Source of the DNA: Nevskia ramosa DSM 11499
GTDB taxonomy: Bacteria > Pseudomonadota > Gammaproteobacteria > Nevskiales > Nevskiaceae
Assembly: GCF_000420645.1 (NCBI RefSeq)
Contig: NZ_ATVI01000005.1
Span: 372,001 to 436,000, forward strand
Direction of reading: 5' to 3'
DNA length: 64,000 nt
Of the stretch, positions 55,530 to 64,000 are shown in pieces; the first letter of the stretch is position 1, and the number at the start of each line of letters is the position of its first letter. The notes below the pieces were generated by a model. That model ran no database searches. It was not told the DNA's origin and saw only the letters and a program-made list of their open reading frames with translations. The position numbers were made by a program, and so were the translations under genes.

Positions 55530-57650
55530 ATGGTTGATCACGTGAAGCGATTGATGAAGGGGGCCAGGAGACGAGCCCGGCAGGCTGGACTGGCGAGCAT
55601 TGCAGGATTGTCGGGATTTTCAGTGCACTTGGCGGAAGCCGCCGGCGTGCCGGGCGAGGCGGTGCAGCTCGATACCGTGACGGTGAGTGCCGACGAACTG
55701 GTCGGCGAGGCCGACTCGGCGACCATCGGCACCGTCTATTCGGAGCAATTCGAGAACCGGCCGATTTCGCGTACCGGCGAATTGCTGGAAGTGGTACCGG
55801 GCCTGATCGTCACTCAGCACAGCGGCGAGGGCAAAGCCAACCAATACTTCCTGCGCGGCTACAACCTCGATCACGGCACCGACTTCGCGGTGTTCGTCGA
55901 CGGCCTGCCGGTCAACATGCCGACCCACGCCCACGGCCAGGGTTATGCCGACAACGGCTTCTTCATTCCCGAGCTGGTCGATTCGATCGAGTACCGGAAA
56001 GGCCCGTACTACGCGCAGTACGGCGATTTCTCGGCCGCCGGTGCCGCCGATATCCGCTACAAGGAAAAATTTGATCAGAACCTCGTCGAAGCCACCGGCG
56101 GCGCCTACGGTTATGGCCGCTTGCTGTCGGTCGGTTCGATCAAGGCGGGTTCTGGCAACCTGCTGTACGGCCTCGAGTACGTGCACTACGACGGCCCCTA
56201 CGATCTCGGCCAGAACTTCAACAAGGGCAATCTGGTGCTGCGCTATTCGCAGCACTACGAAGGCGGCAGCTATCACCTGGCGGCTACCGGCTATTCGACG
56301 CGCAACCTGTCGCCGGACCAGATTCCCGAACGCGCCGTCGATCAGGGCTTGATCGGCCGGCTCGGCTTCATCGATCCCACCGACGGTGGCCGCAGCCACC
56401 GGGTGAATTTCTCCGGCGGCTTCGAGCAGCAGCTCGGGCCGGGCACCTTGAAGCTTGATGCGTACGCTTTCCGCTACCGGCTCGATCTGTTCTCGAATTT
56501 CACCTACTTCCTCGACGATCCGGTCAACGGCGACCAGTTCGAGCAGTCGGACAAGCGCAACGTCTATGGCGGCAATCTCAGTTACAAGCTGACCAACCAG
56601 CTGCTCGGCCTGGAATTCCACAATGAGATCGGCGCGCAGACGCGCTATGACGACATCGACGACGTCGGGCTGTATCTGACCAAGGCACGGGAGCGGCTCG
56701 ATACGACGACGGTCAGCGACGTCAAGGAATGGATCGGCTCGGTCTACGCGCAGACCAACGTCCATCTCAGGTCCTGGCTGCGCGCCAATGTCGGCGCCCG
56801 GTTCGACTCGATCAACTTCGATGTCGTCAACAACAATCCGCTGAACACCGGCAAGGCTTCGGACACTTTGATCAGCCCGAAAGGCGCGCTGATCTTCGGC
56901 CCCTGGGCGAAGACCGAGTTCTTCATCAACGCTGGCCAGGGCTTCCACTCGAACGATGCTCGCGGTGCGACGCAGACCATCGATCCGCGCAGTGGTGATG
57001 CGGTGGATCCCGTGACGCCGCTCGCCGCGGCGCGCGGCATCGATCTCGGCATGCGCACGGCGCTGATCCCGAATGTGCAGGTGGCCGCCAGCGTCTTCCG
57101 GCTGCGCTCGGATTCAGAACTGGTCTATGTCGGCGACGCCGGCACCACGGAGCCCTTCGGCGCCACCGAGCGTTACGGCGGCGAACTGGCGATCTACTGG
57201 AAGCCGATCAAGCATCTGGTCGTCGACAGTGATCTGGCCTACACCAAGGCCCGCTTCCGGGAGCAGCAGCTCGATGGAGACGGCAACGCCATCGGCAAGC
57301 GGGTGCCGCAGGCGGTGCAGGGCGTTGCGGCGCTGGGCGTGACCTACACGAGCCCGCAAGGCTGGGACACGGCGCTGCGCGTCCGTTACTTCGGCCCGCG
57401 TCCGCTGGCCGAGGACAACAGCGTCCAATCGAACTCGACGACGGTGGTCAATATCGGCGCCGGGTACCGGATCAATCGCCGCTTCAGGATCAGCGGCCAG
57501 ATCAACAATCTGTTCGATTCGAAGGATCACGACATCGATTACTTCTACACCTCGCGTCTGCAAGGCGAGCCGGCGGCAGGTGTCGACGACACCCATTTCC
57601 ACCCGATCGAGCCGATCAACGGCCGGATCACACTCAGCTATTCATACTGA
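55530..57650 (+). CDS. TonB-dependent outer-membrane receptor, probably for nickel
   Basis: 706 residues from the ATG at 55530; a GTG nine bases upstream is possible. A basic signal region of about 35 residues precedes the TonB-box-like VQLDTVTVSA. The plug (about 60-170) has LLEVVPGLIVTQHSGEG and NQYFLRGYNLDHGTDF, then VDGLPVN and the His-containing MPTHAHGQG. The barrel ends in ITLSYSY, with a terminal aromatic Tyr. A NikR operator lies upstream and nikR is downstream, so nickel or a nickel chelate is the likely cargo. No inner-membrane nickel transporter or TonB gene is in the window. Confidence 0.9.
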   Translation: MVDHVKRLMKGARRRARQAGLASIAGLSGFSVHLAEAAGVPGEAVQLDTVTVSADELVGEADSATIGTVYSEQFENRPISRTGELLEVVPGLIVTQHSGEGKANQYFLRGYNLDHGTDFAVFVDGLPVNMPTHAHGQGYADNGFFIPELVDSIEYRKGPYYAQYGDFSAAGAADIRYKEKFDQNLVEATGGAYGYGRLLSVGSIKAGSGNLLYGLEYVHYDGPYDLGQNFNKGNLVLRYSQHYEGGSYHLAATGYSTRNLSPDQIPERAVDQGLIGRLGFIDPTDGGRSHRVNFSGGFEQQLGPGTLKLDAYAFRYRLDLFSNFTYFLDDPVNGDQFEQSDKRNVYGGNLSYKLTNQLLGLEFHNEIGAQTRYDDIDDVGLYLTKARERLDTTTVSDVKEWIGSVYAQTNVHLRSWLRANVGARFDSINFDVVNNNPLNTGKASDTLISPKGALIFGPWAKTEFFINAGQGFHSNDARGATQTIDPRSGDAVDPVTPLAAARGIDLGMRTALIPNVQVAASVFRLRSDSELVYVGDAGTTEPFGATERYGGELAIYWKPIKHLVVDSDLAYTKARFREQQLDGDGNAIGKRVPQAVQGVAALGVTYTSPQGWDTALRVRYFGPRPLAEDNSVQSNSTTVVNIGAGYRINRRFRISGQINNLFDSKDHDIDYFYTSRLQGEPAAGVDDTHFHPIEPINGRITLSYSY

Positions 57651-57698
57651 CGCGCACCGGCTGCCGCAAAACGCTTAATCCGACTCCGATGTAATTTG

Positions 57699-57726
57699 AG
57701 CCGCCCGTGAGGCGGCTTTCTTTTTT
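57699..57726 (+). terminator. Rho-independent terminator of the receptor gene
   Basis: AGCCGCC pairs with GGCGGCT around a 5-base loop, followed by TTCTTTTTT. It lies 49 bases after the receptor stop. Confidence 0.9.
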
Positions 57727-57879
57727 CAAGCAACGACTGCGGCCGGAAGCTTGGGCTGAGCGCGTGTCAGTGTGGTGACGCCGCTTCATCCGCCGAATGC
57801 TGCCGTTCACCGCGCGCGATGCGCAGAGCGCTTCCGGCGGTGAGATAAAGGCTTCGCTTTCTCCCCCGATGAAGCGTTG

Positions 57880-57905
57880 GCCGCCGAAAGGCGGCTTTTC
57901 TTTTT
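57880..57905 (+). terminator. Second plus-strand terminator
   Basis: GCCGCC pairs with GGCGGC around a GAAA tetraloop, followed by TTTTCTTTTT. It lies 154 bases beyond the first terminator; no plus-strand gene lies between them. Confidence 0.85.
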
Positions 57906-57922
57906 GTAGCGGTTGCGAAGCT

Positions 57923-58378
57923 TCAGCTGATCGGGCTCAGGTGCACATGGGCCTCACCATGTACCCGGGAGATTTCCAGCGCCACCGGCACCAGATGCAG
58001 ATGGCCGTGGCGCACGCCGCGTTCGGCGATCAGCGATTCCGCGAAGGCTTTCACCTGCGGCAGCGGGCCTCTCAGCGCCATGGTTTCCAGGCAGTTGTCG
58101 TGATCCAGATGCACGTGCATCGTTGCCATGCTCAGGCCGTGATGATCGTGCTGGTTCTCGGCCAGTCGGCTGGCCAGCTGGCGCTCGTGATGGTTGTAGA
58201 CGTAGGACACCGTGGCCACGCAATGCGAGGCCTTGCCATCGTCGATGCGCTCGTTCTCGAGCCGGCCGCGCAGCAGATCGCGGAACGCTTCGGAGCGGTT
58301 TTCGTAGCCGTGGCGATCGGCCCAGGCGTCGAACTGATCGGCCAGGGTTTCGTCGAGAGACAGCGTGATGCGGCGCAT
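57923..58378 (-). CDS. nikR: Nickel-responsive regulator NikR
   Basis: 151 residues. The ribbon-helix-helix domain is at residues 1-45 (RRITLSLDETLADQFD). The metal domain keeps the nickel ligands: a His in QHDHHG near 77-79, His88 and His90 in MHVHLDHD, and Cys96. With nickel bound, NikR represses nickel uptake genes. It lies convergent to the TonB receptor gene whose promoter has a NikR box, and 25 bases after the cystathionine beta-synthase gene, which may share its transcript. Confidence 0.96.
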   Translation of the reverse strand: MRRITLSLDETLADQFDAWADRHGYENRSEAFRDLLRGRLENERIDDGKASHCVATVSYVYNHHERQLASRLAENQHDHHGLSMATMHVHLDHDNCLETMALRGPLPQVKAFAESLIAERGVRHGHLHLVPVALEISRVHGEAHVHLSPIS

Positions 58379-58403
58379 GTGTGCTCCAGGAAAAGATTGA
58401 GTT

Positions 58404-59771
58404 TCAGGTCTGCTGGCGCAGGTAGTTGAGCAGATCGATCTTGGTGATCAGGCCAATGAAGGCTCCTTCGGCATCGGCCACCACGGCGACATGATCGCGC
58501 TGGAACAAGTCGATCAGCGTAGCCATCGGCGCATCGGGCCGGATCGTTTCGACCTTGGCCACCATCGCCGTCGATACCGCGTCGTTGAAGTGCGCCGAGC
58601 CGGCCTGCACATGGAGTAGCAGATCGGATTCGTCGATGATGCCGACCACCCTCGGGCCTTCCATCACCGGCACCTGGGAGACATCGAACAGCTTCATCCG
58701 CCGATAGGCGAGCAGCAGGTTGTCGTCCGGTTTCAGGGTTACCGCGCCACCTTCCTGGTAGCGACGGACGATCAGGTCCAGCAGGTTGCCGTGGCGCGGC
58801 CGTGGCAGCAGGCCCTGCTCGAACATCCAGTGATCGTTGTACATCTTGCTCAGGTACTTGTTGCCGCTGTCGCAGACGAAGGTGACAACGCGCTTCGGCG
58901 TGGTCTGCGCGCGGCAGTAGCGCAGCGCGGCGGCAAGCAAGGTGCCGGTCGAGGAGCCGCCGAGCAGACCTTCCTTGGCCAGCAGCTCGCGTGCGGTCAG
59001 GAAGCTTTCGGCGTCCGGAATCGAGTAGGCCTTCTTCGCATAGCCGAGTTCGCAGTTCGGCGGAATGAAATCCTCGCCGATACCCTCGACCAGCCAGGAA
59101 CCCGGCGTGACCTGCTCGTTGCGCTCGACCAGCGGTTCGAGGATCGAACCCTTCGGATCGGCCAGCACCATTTCCAGATGCGGCGCGACTCTCGCGAAGT
59201 AGCGGCCGAGCCCGGTCAGCGTGCCACCGGAGCCGACGCCGACGACCACGGCATCGCACATCCGTCCGGTCTGCGCCCAGATCTCCGGGCCGGTGGTTGC
59301 CTCGTGCGCGAGCGGATTCGCCGGGTTGGCGAACTGGTTGACGTAGAAGCTGTTCGGCGTCTCGCGAGCGAGGCGTTCGGCGATGTCCTGGTAGTACTCC
59401 GGATGGCCCTTGCCGACATCGCTGCGAGTGATGATCGTGGTCGCACCGAGCGCGCGCAGATGCAGGATCTTCTCCTGCGCCATCTTGTCCGGTATCACCA
59501 GGGTGATGTGGTAACCCTTCTGCGCCGCGACCAGCGCCAGACCCAGACCGGTGTTGCCGGCGGTCGCTTCGATCAGGGTGCCACCGGGATGAATCAGGCC
59601 GTCACGTTCGGCGGCTTCGATCATCGACAGGCCGATACGATCCTTGATCGAGCCGGTCGGGTTCTGGTTTTCAAGCTTGACGAACAGCCGGCACAGGCCG
59701 GTGTCGAGGTTCCTCAACTCCACCAGCGGCGTGTTGCCAATGGTGTTCAGCACGCTGCCATCACGAGGCAT
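58404..59771 (-). CDS. Cystathionine beta-synthase with C-terminal CBS pair
   Basis: 455 residues. The PLP lysine lies in PTGSIKDRIG near residue 42, with TAGNTGLGLAL, and the phosphate loop GVGSGGTLTGLGR near 185. The catalytic domain is followed by two CBS domains at about 340-455 (LLLAYRRMKLFDVSQVPV and a second with DHVAVVADAEGA). It condenses serine or O-acetylserine with homocysteine or sulfide. CBS domains suggest regulation by adenosyl compounds. Cysteine synthase activity cannot be ruled out. Confidence 0.9.
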   Translation of the reverse strand: MPRDGSVLNTIGNTPLVELRNLDTGLCRLFVKLENQNPTGSIKDRIGLSMIEAAERDGLIHPGGTLIEATAGNTGLGLALVAAQKGYHITLVIPDKMAQEKILHLRALGATTIITRSDVGKGHPEYYQDIAERLARETPNSFYVNQFANPANPLAHEATTGPEIWAQTGRMCDAVVVGVGSGGTLTGLGRYFARVAPHLEMVLADPKGSILEPLVERNEQVTPGSWLVEGIGEDFIPPNCELGYAKKAYSIPDAESFLTARELLAKEGLLGGSSTGTLLAAALRYCRAQTTPKRVVTFVCDSGNKYLSKMYNDHWMFEQGLLPRPRHGNLLDLIVRRYQEGGAVTLKPDDNLLLAYRRMKLFDVSQVPVMEGPRVVGIIDESDLLLHVQAGSAHFNDAVSTAMVAKVETIRPDAPMATLIDLFQRDHVAVVADAEGAFIGLITKIDLLNYLRQQT

Positions 59772-59845
59772 GTCGCACCTTTCAGATCAGGGAAGTTGCG
59801 GCAGGTTAGCACGCGACTTTTCATTGGCCTGCTAGGCTTCGCAGC

Positions 59846-60409
59846 ATGAAAAACAATGCTGATGAAGCTGCCCGCAACCTGATCTGGATCGACTGCGAGA
59901 TGACCGGCCTGATCCCCGAGGAACACCGGATCATCGAGATCGCCACCATCGTCACCGACAGCGAGCTGAACGTGCTCGCTGAAGGCCCGGTGATCGCCGT
60001 GCACCAGCCGGAGCACGAGTTGGCGAAGATGGATGAGTGGAACGTCAACCAGCACGGCAAGTCCGGGCTGACTGCGCGAGTGCGCGCCAGCCGGATCAGC
60101 GCAGCAGAAGCCGAAGCGCAGACCATCGCCTTTCTGAAGGACTGGGTACCAGCCGGCAAGTCACCGATCTGCGGCAATTCGATCTGCCAGGATCGCCGTT
60201 TCCTCGCCAACTGGATGCCGGCGCTGGAGCGCTACTTCCATTACCGCAATCTCGATGTCAGCACGGTCAAGGAACTGTGCCAGCGCTGGGCACCGGAAAC
60301 GGCGAGGGGATTCAGGAAGGAGTCATCGCATCTGGCGATGGACGATATCCGCGATTCGATCGAGGAACTTCGCTACTACCGTCAGCATTTCATTCGCTCG
60401 GCAGGCTGA
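59846..60409 (+). CDS. orn: Oligoribonuclease
   Basis: 187 residues. The DEDDh residues are in IDCEMTGL near residue 14, [10 protein letters not shown] near 110 and HLAMDDI near 158. It degrades 2- to 5-nucleotide RNAs and pGpG, finishing both RNA turnover and c-di-GMP breakdown. It is divergent from the cystathionine beta-synthase gene (74-base gap). Confidence 0.96.
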   Translation: MKNNADEAARNLIWIDCEMTGLIPEEHRIIEIATIVTDSELNVLAEGPVIAVHQPEHELAKMDEWNVNQHGKSGLTARVRASRISAAEAEAQTIAFLKDWVPAGKSPICGNSICQDRRFLANWMPALERYFHYRNLDVSTVKELCQRWAPETARGFRKESSHLAMDDIRDSIEELRYYRQHFIRSAG

Positions 60410-60425
60410 GCCCGCAGCCACAAGC

Positions 60426-60674
60426 TCAGCCGCGATTGCGGCGGCCGGGCTTGTCATCGAACAGATCGTCGAAATCCTCGCCGATCAGCTTCTTCAGTTC
60501 GCGTTCCTCGCGCAGCCGCTCGACATCCCGCCAGTCGCGCGAGCGACCATTGGGCACGACATTGCCCTTGGCATCGACCACGGGCGTGTCGTCTTCAAAG
60601 CCTTCCACCTCTTCCGCAAACTCGTCGAACGGCTTCGGTTGCGGTTGCGGTTTCTTGCCCGGTCTGCCAGCCAT
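60426..60674 (-). CDS. Small acidic protein, unknown
   Basis: 82 residues, highly charged, with no membrane segment. The start has a Lys/Pro/Gln-rich stretch (KKPQPQPKP), followed by FDEFAEEVEGFEDD and a helical-looking DVERLREERELKKLIGED. It resembles small conserved proteobacterial proteins of unknown role. It ends 16 bases from convergent orn. Confidence 0.65.
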   Translation of the reverse strand: MAGRPGKKPQPQPKPFDEFAEEVEGFEDDTPVVDAKGNVVPNGRSRDWRDVERLREERELKKLIGEDFDDLFDDKPGRRNRG

Positions 60675-60855
60675 GCGTGTGCGTGCTCCATCGAGTGACG
60701 TCGTGATTTGCGCGCGTTTTAGCAGGCTTTCAGCAAGCGTGGAAGCCCCTTGCGCAATCCCTCGTCGAGACTGCCGACAGGCGGTCAGACAAGTGCCTGC
60801 CGAGCCTGTCGGCTTTGCTATTTCCGGACCTGTATCCCGGCTGTCCGAATCCTGA

Positions 60856-63060
60856 TCAAGCCGCTTTCCGACGCCGTAATCCGACGACGCCCAGCAGCAT
60901 CACCAGCAATACTGGTGGCATTGCGCCACCACCGCCGCCGCTGCCAGGCGGCGGTGGCGTGTTCTCCAGCGCTGCGCGCAGCGTGTAGCTCGCACCTTGG
61001 ATGCCATCGAAATTGACCACGGTGACGTAGTAGGTGCCGAGGCGAGGAGTGTCGATGGTGATCGTCTCGTCGCCGTTCGCTGCGGCATCGCCGCGCTGCG
61101 TGTCCGGCACGTTGACGAAGTAGAACGGCTCCGGATCGCCCTCGGTGGTCGGCACGCCGGCGCCGAGGTCGACGTTGTACTGCGTCGGCTCGCCGTAGCG
61201 CACGAAGATGTCGACATCGTTGACGGCGGTGGACTGCACGACCAGGCGGTTGCTGCCGGCCGGCAGGCTGGTCACGTCGAAGCTCCAGGTGTGGAATTCG
61301 TCGTACAAGCCCGGTGCAAAGCTTTGCGAGGCCGTGGTGCCCAGGCTCAGCTTGCCGATTTCCATGATGAAGCGACGCGTCGCCGTATAGCCGCCGTCAG
61401 CAGTAATCGCGAGCGCGAACTGCACGTACTGATGACCGCTGACCGCGGACGGCACGCGCACCTGGAAATCCACCGGCTGGATCACACCGGAGCCAAGCGC
61501 GCCGAGCGAGGCGGTACCGCTGTTGACGACCACGCCGGCGCCGCTGGCGGTCAGCGTCGCCCGCACATTGGTTGCCGCCAGCCAGAGATTTTCGACCGTC
61601 ACCCGCAACGTCGTGGTTTCTCCGGGATCGAGGCTGCCATTGCCGCTGGCACCGTCCTCGACGGTCGCTGGCACCAGCACCGGCACGTCGACGTTGCCCG
61701 TGTCGTAAGCCAGCGTGTAGCTGCTGGCCTGCACGGGCCGGATCACCAGAGAAGGCCGTGGCAGCAGATTCAGCGCCTGTCTGGCGTCGATGCGGCCAGC
61801 GGCGGTGCGCAGGTTCACCGGGTTCGATGGATCGAGACCGACCTGACCACTTTCGATCAGCCGCGCCTTCACTTCGGCAACCGTTGCGCTCGGATAGTAG
61901 TCGCGGATCAACGCGGCCACGCCGGCCACGTATGGGGACGAGAACGAGGTGCCGTTGATGCCAGCGGTGGTGTAACCGCCGCCGAGGGTCGTGGTGACGA
62001 GCTGCAGTCCGGGAGCGGCTACCGGCACGGTTGTCGAACCATAGTTCGAGAAGCTGGCGACGCCGTCCTGGCGATTGGTCGCGGCGACGGCGAGCACGTT
62101 CGGCAGTTGATAGTTGGCCGGATAGCTGGCGCCCGAGATGTCGATATTCGAATCCTGATTGCCGGCCGAAGTCACGAACAGGATGCCGGCGTTGTTCAAC
62201 ACGGAAATCGCGTCGCGCTCGGCCAGTGAGTAGCTCGGCCCACCGAAGCTGGCGTTGACGATGCGCGCGCCGTTGTTGCGGGCGTAGTCGAGCGCGCGCA
62301 GTTCCGAGGCCACGTCGTAGGCGAAGCGCAGCGGCATGATCTTTTCGTTCCAGGCGGCACCGGCAATGCCGATACCGTTGTTGCCGCTTGCTGCTGCAGC
62401 ACCGGCCACGGCCGTGCCGTGCGATTCATCGGCTGAAGTCGGGCTGGGGTCGGAATCGTTGTCGGCAAAGTCATAACCGTTGACCAGATTGCCAACCAGA
62501 TCCGGATGGGTGATCTCGAAGCCGTCGTCGATGATCGCGATCGTCACGTTGCCGCGCCCGGTGCGATCGGCGATGCCGGTGCCGAGCGAATCCCAGGCTT
62601 CGACCAGATTCATGTCGGCGCCCGCAATGCCCGCCGGACCGCCGGAGACAAAGTTCGCTTGCCCGGTGTTGCGCAATCCCCATTGCTGCGCGAACAGCGG
62701 ATCGTTCGGGATGGCTGCCATCGGCCGGCGCAGGAAATTCGGTTCTGCGTACTCCACCGCGGGATCGGCGGCGAGCATCTTCAAGGCGCCCGGAACATCG
62801 ACGACCGATGTCAGCTTCAGACGCTCGAAGCGGCCATCGAAATAGCGTGCTTCGGCGCTCTGTCCCTGCGACGCTCGAAGCGTATCGCTGGCCTGCCCCT
62901 TCATGCCGGCGCGGTACTTCACGATCACTTCGCCACTGCGATAAGTCAGCCGTGCCGAAGGATCGGCCGACGAGCCGGCCACGCGGACGGGTGCAATGGC
63001 TTGCACCAGCATCGGCGAGGTGGCCAGGGACAGCAGGGCAAGCTTCAGCAATCGGTTCAT
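60856..63060 (-). CDS. Secreted subtilisin-like protease with GlyGly-CTERM-like tail
   Basis: 734 residues from the ATG at 63060, the start that gives a clean Sec signal (to about residue 22); an ATG at 63096 is possible. An inhibitor-like propeptide spans about 35-115. The S8 catalytic residues are Asp178 (AIIDDG), His214 (ESHGTAVAG) and Ser372 (GTSFSSPYVAG). Two beta-sandwich parts follow, the last a pre-peptidase C-terminal type (about 610-700). The tail (GSGGGGG, a hydrophobic stretch, then LRRRKAA) matches GlyGly-CTERM sorting tails that rhombosortase cleaves. It is probably exported by type II secretion and held at the surface. Confidence 0.9.
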   Translation of the reverse strand: MNRLLKLALLSLATSPMLVQAIAPVRVAGSSADPSARLTYRSGEVIVKYRAGMKGQASDTLRASQGQSAEARYFDGRFERLKLTSVVDVPGALKMLAADPAVEYAEPNFLRRPMAAIPNDPLFAQQWGLRNTGQANFVSGGPAGIAGADMNLVEAWDSLGTGIADRTGRGNVTIAIIDDGFEITHPDLVGNLVNGYDFADNDSDPSPTSADESHGTAVAGAAAASGNNGIGIAGAAWNEKIMPLRFAYDVASELRALDYARNNGARIVNASFGGPSYSLAERDAISVLNNAGILFVTSAGNQDSNIDISGASYPANYQLPNVLAVAATNRQDGVASFSNYGSTTVPVAAPGLQLVTTTLGGGYTTAGINGTSFSSPYVAGVAALIRDYYPSATVAEVKARLIESGQVGLDPSNPVNLRTAAGRIDARQALNLLPRPSLVIRPVQASSYTLAYDTGNVDVPVLVPATVEDGASGNGSLDPGETTTLRVTVENLWLAATNVRATLTASGAGVVVNSGTASLGALGSGVIQPVDFQVRVPSAVSGHQYVQFALAITADGGYTATRRFIMEIGKLSLGTTASQSFAPGLYDEFHTWSFDVTSLPAGSNRLVVQSTAVNDVDIFVRYGEPTQYNVDLGAGVPTTEGDPEPFYFVNVPDTQRGDAAANGDETITIDTPRLGTYYVTVVNFDGIQGASYTLRAALENTPPPPGSGGGGGAMPPVLLVMLLGVVGLRRRKAA

Positions 63061-63346
63061 GAACGGGTTCTCGAAGACGGAGCGCGAGCGAATCATCGGA
63101 TCATCGCCAAGCGGAAGGTGGGGCGCCACTCGCAACGGACGGCCTGCGCCGACAGCCGGCATCGAGACCCTGCGCCATGAAGAAAAGGGTTCCCCTTTCG
63201 GTTGACAAGGCTTAAACTGCGCGCCGTCGTGCAGATTGCTGGCGGGAAATTCATCCTCCCCGTGTAGACAGTTGTCGCGACGGCAAGTTGTCTTGTAGTG
63301 GCAATGATTTCGTATACGGCAAGGCAGCAAGCAGCAGGTTTCGTGT

Positions 63347-63422
<76 letters not shown>

Positions 63423-63545
63423 TCTACCTGCTGATACTGAAAGCGCGTCCCGATGCGGTGCGCCTGCTTCTCGAGTAGAAGCCAAGAAAACAAGTTTCCC
63501 TTACCGCAGAGTTACGCGGCTTTCGTCGTGCCCGCGACTGACCGA

Positions 63546-64000
63546 TCAGTGGCCAGCCGAAGCGGCCCAGAGCACGGCGGCAGTGGAACCGCAAAGAATG
63601 GCTCCGGCGTACGGAAAGCGGAGCGGGCCGGTGCCTTCCTTGTCGACGCGCTTGCCGAGCCAGGTCCCGCCGAGGATCAGGTGCTTGATGCCGAACCCGT
63701 AGCGCTGCACGGTTTCACGCAGGCCATCCCGGGCAATCAGCACGATGATGGCGATCATTGCCCCGGCGATGAACGTGCAGAGCACGGCTGCCAGCGTGAT
63801 GGACGGACCCAGGAACGCGCCGACAGCCGCCATCAGCTTCACGTCGCCAGCGCCCATGGCTTTCAGCAGATGGAGCGGCAGCAAGGCAATCAAGCCCAGC
63901 GCCAGCCCGCCCAGAGACGCGCCCGGCGTCACGCTGCCGTAACCGGTCACGGCCAGCAATATCCCCATGGCTGCGCCGCCAAGCGACAGCAGGTTCGGGA
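63546..64000 (-). CDS. Type IV prepilin peptidase (CpaA/PilD-like), 5' end cut
   Basis: The frame is open to the window edge (first complete codon near 63998), with the last 140 residues shown from the Met at 63968. The catalytic motif GAGDVK is present in HLLKAMGAGDVKLMAAVG; the membrane segments fit the short A24 family. The N-terminal PNLLSLGG upstream of that Met is typical too, so the true start lies outside. It cleaves prepilin leaders for pili or secretion systems. A link to the secreted protease is not shown. Confidence 0.85.
   Translation of the reverse strand, partial: PNLLSLGGAAMGILLAVTGYGSVTPGASLGGLALGLIALLPLHLLKAMGAGDVKLMAAVGAFLGPSITLAAVLCTFIAGAMIAIIVLIARDGLRETVQRYGFGIKHLILGGTWLGKRVDKEGTGPLRFPYAGAILCGSTAAVLWAASAGH

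Overview
The window is GC-rich, densely coded chromosomal DNA of a gammaproteobacterium. Three things point there: the ubiG-mupP-yciK gene order, an oligoribonuclease gene, and cti. A member of the Nevskiales/Solimonadaceae is a reasonable guess, but I cannot prove it from the sequence. I see no rRNA, insertion sequence, prophage, CRISPR array or replication origin. There is one tRNA, an Ala tRNA with anticodon CGC.

Region 1 (1-4073, minus strand): a probable proton-channel cluster (MotA/TolQ/ExbB-like, ExbD/TolR-like, a small membrane protein and a lipoprotein cut by the window edge). It lies directly behind, and overlaps, fccAB for flavocytochrome c sulfide dehydrogenase. Region 2 (4261-14209): a full cbb operon, cbbL-cbbS-cbbX-fbp-prk-tkt-gph-fba, coding a red-type form I RuBisCO, its activase and Calvin-cycle enzymes. 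It ends in a strong terminator and faces a divergent cbbR. Region 3 (14244-33756): methanol and formaldehyde oxidation. It holds a lanthanide-type xoxF; xoxG-xoxJ; two quinoprotein-relay MBL-fold proteins (one has lost every metal-ligand motif); a SoxYZ-like carrier; the glutathione formaldehyde route gfa-frmA-fghA; and an AcoR-type sigma-54 activator. A near-perfect sigma-54 promoter sits upstream of xoxF. The xoxG operon also contains membrane-lipid genes (cti, a lipid kinase, a metallophosphoesterase and a PAP2 phosphatase).

Regions 2 and 3 fit together as one C1-autotrophy island: methanol to formaldehyde (XoxF), to formate (Gfa/FrmA/FghA), to CO2 (formate dehydrogenase must lie elsewhere), with CO2 fixed by the cbb products. 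FccAB could add electrons from sulfide.

Region 4 (33757-48851): an MBOAT/SGNH/esterase O-acylation trio, a thiolase, a lipoprotein, a Fur-box-preceded set of uncharacterised genes, a TetR-controlled Baeyer-Villiger monooxygenase plus SDR pair with two palindromic operators, yajD, an HPP-CBS membrane protein and a large transglutaminase/DUF2126 protein. Region 5 (48995-64000): leucine dehydrogenase, pncC, ubiG-mupP-yciK, elaA-phhB-DUF559, metB, a TonB-dependent receptor behind a NikR operator, nikR, cystathionine beta-synthase, orn, a secreted subtilase with a GlyGly-CTERM-like tail, tRNA-Ala and the cut end of a prepilin peptidase gene.

Start sites were chosen by eye from signal peptides, Shine-Dalgarno sequences and gene overlaps. 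No database searches were run, so family assignments rest on recognised motifs and gene order.
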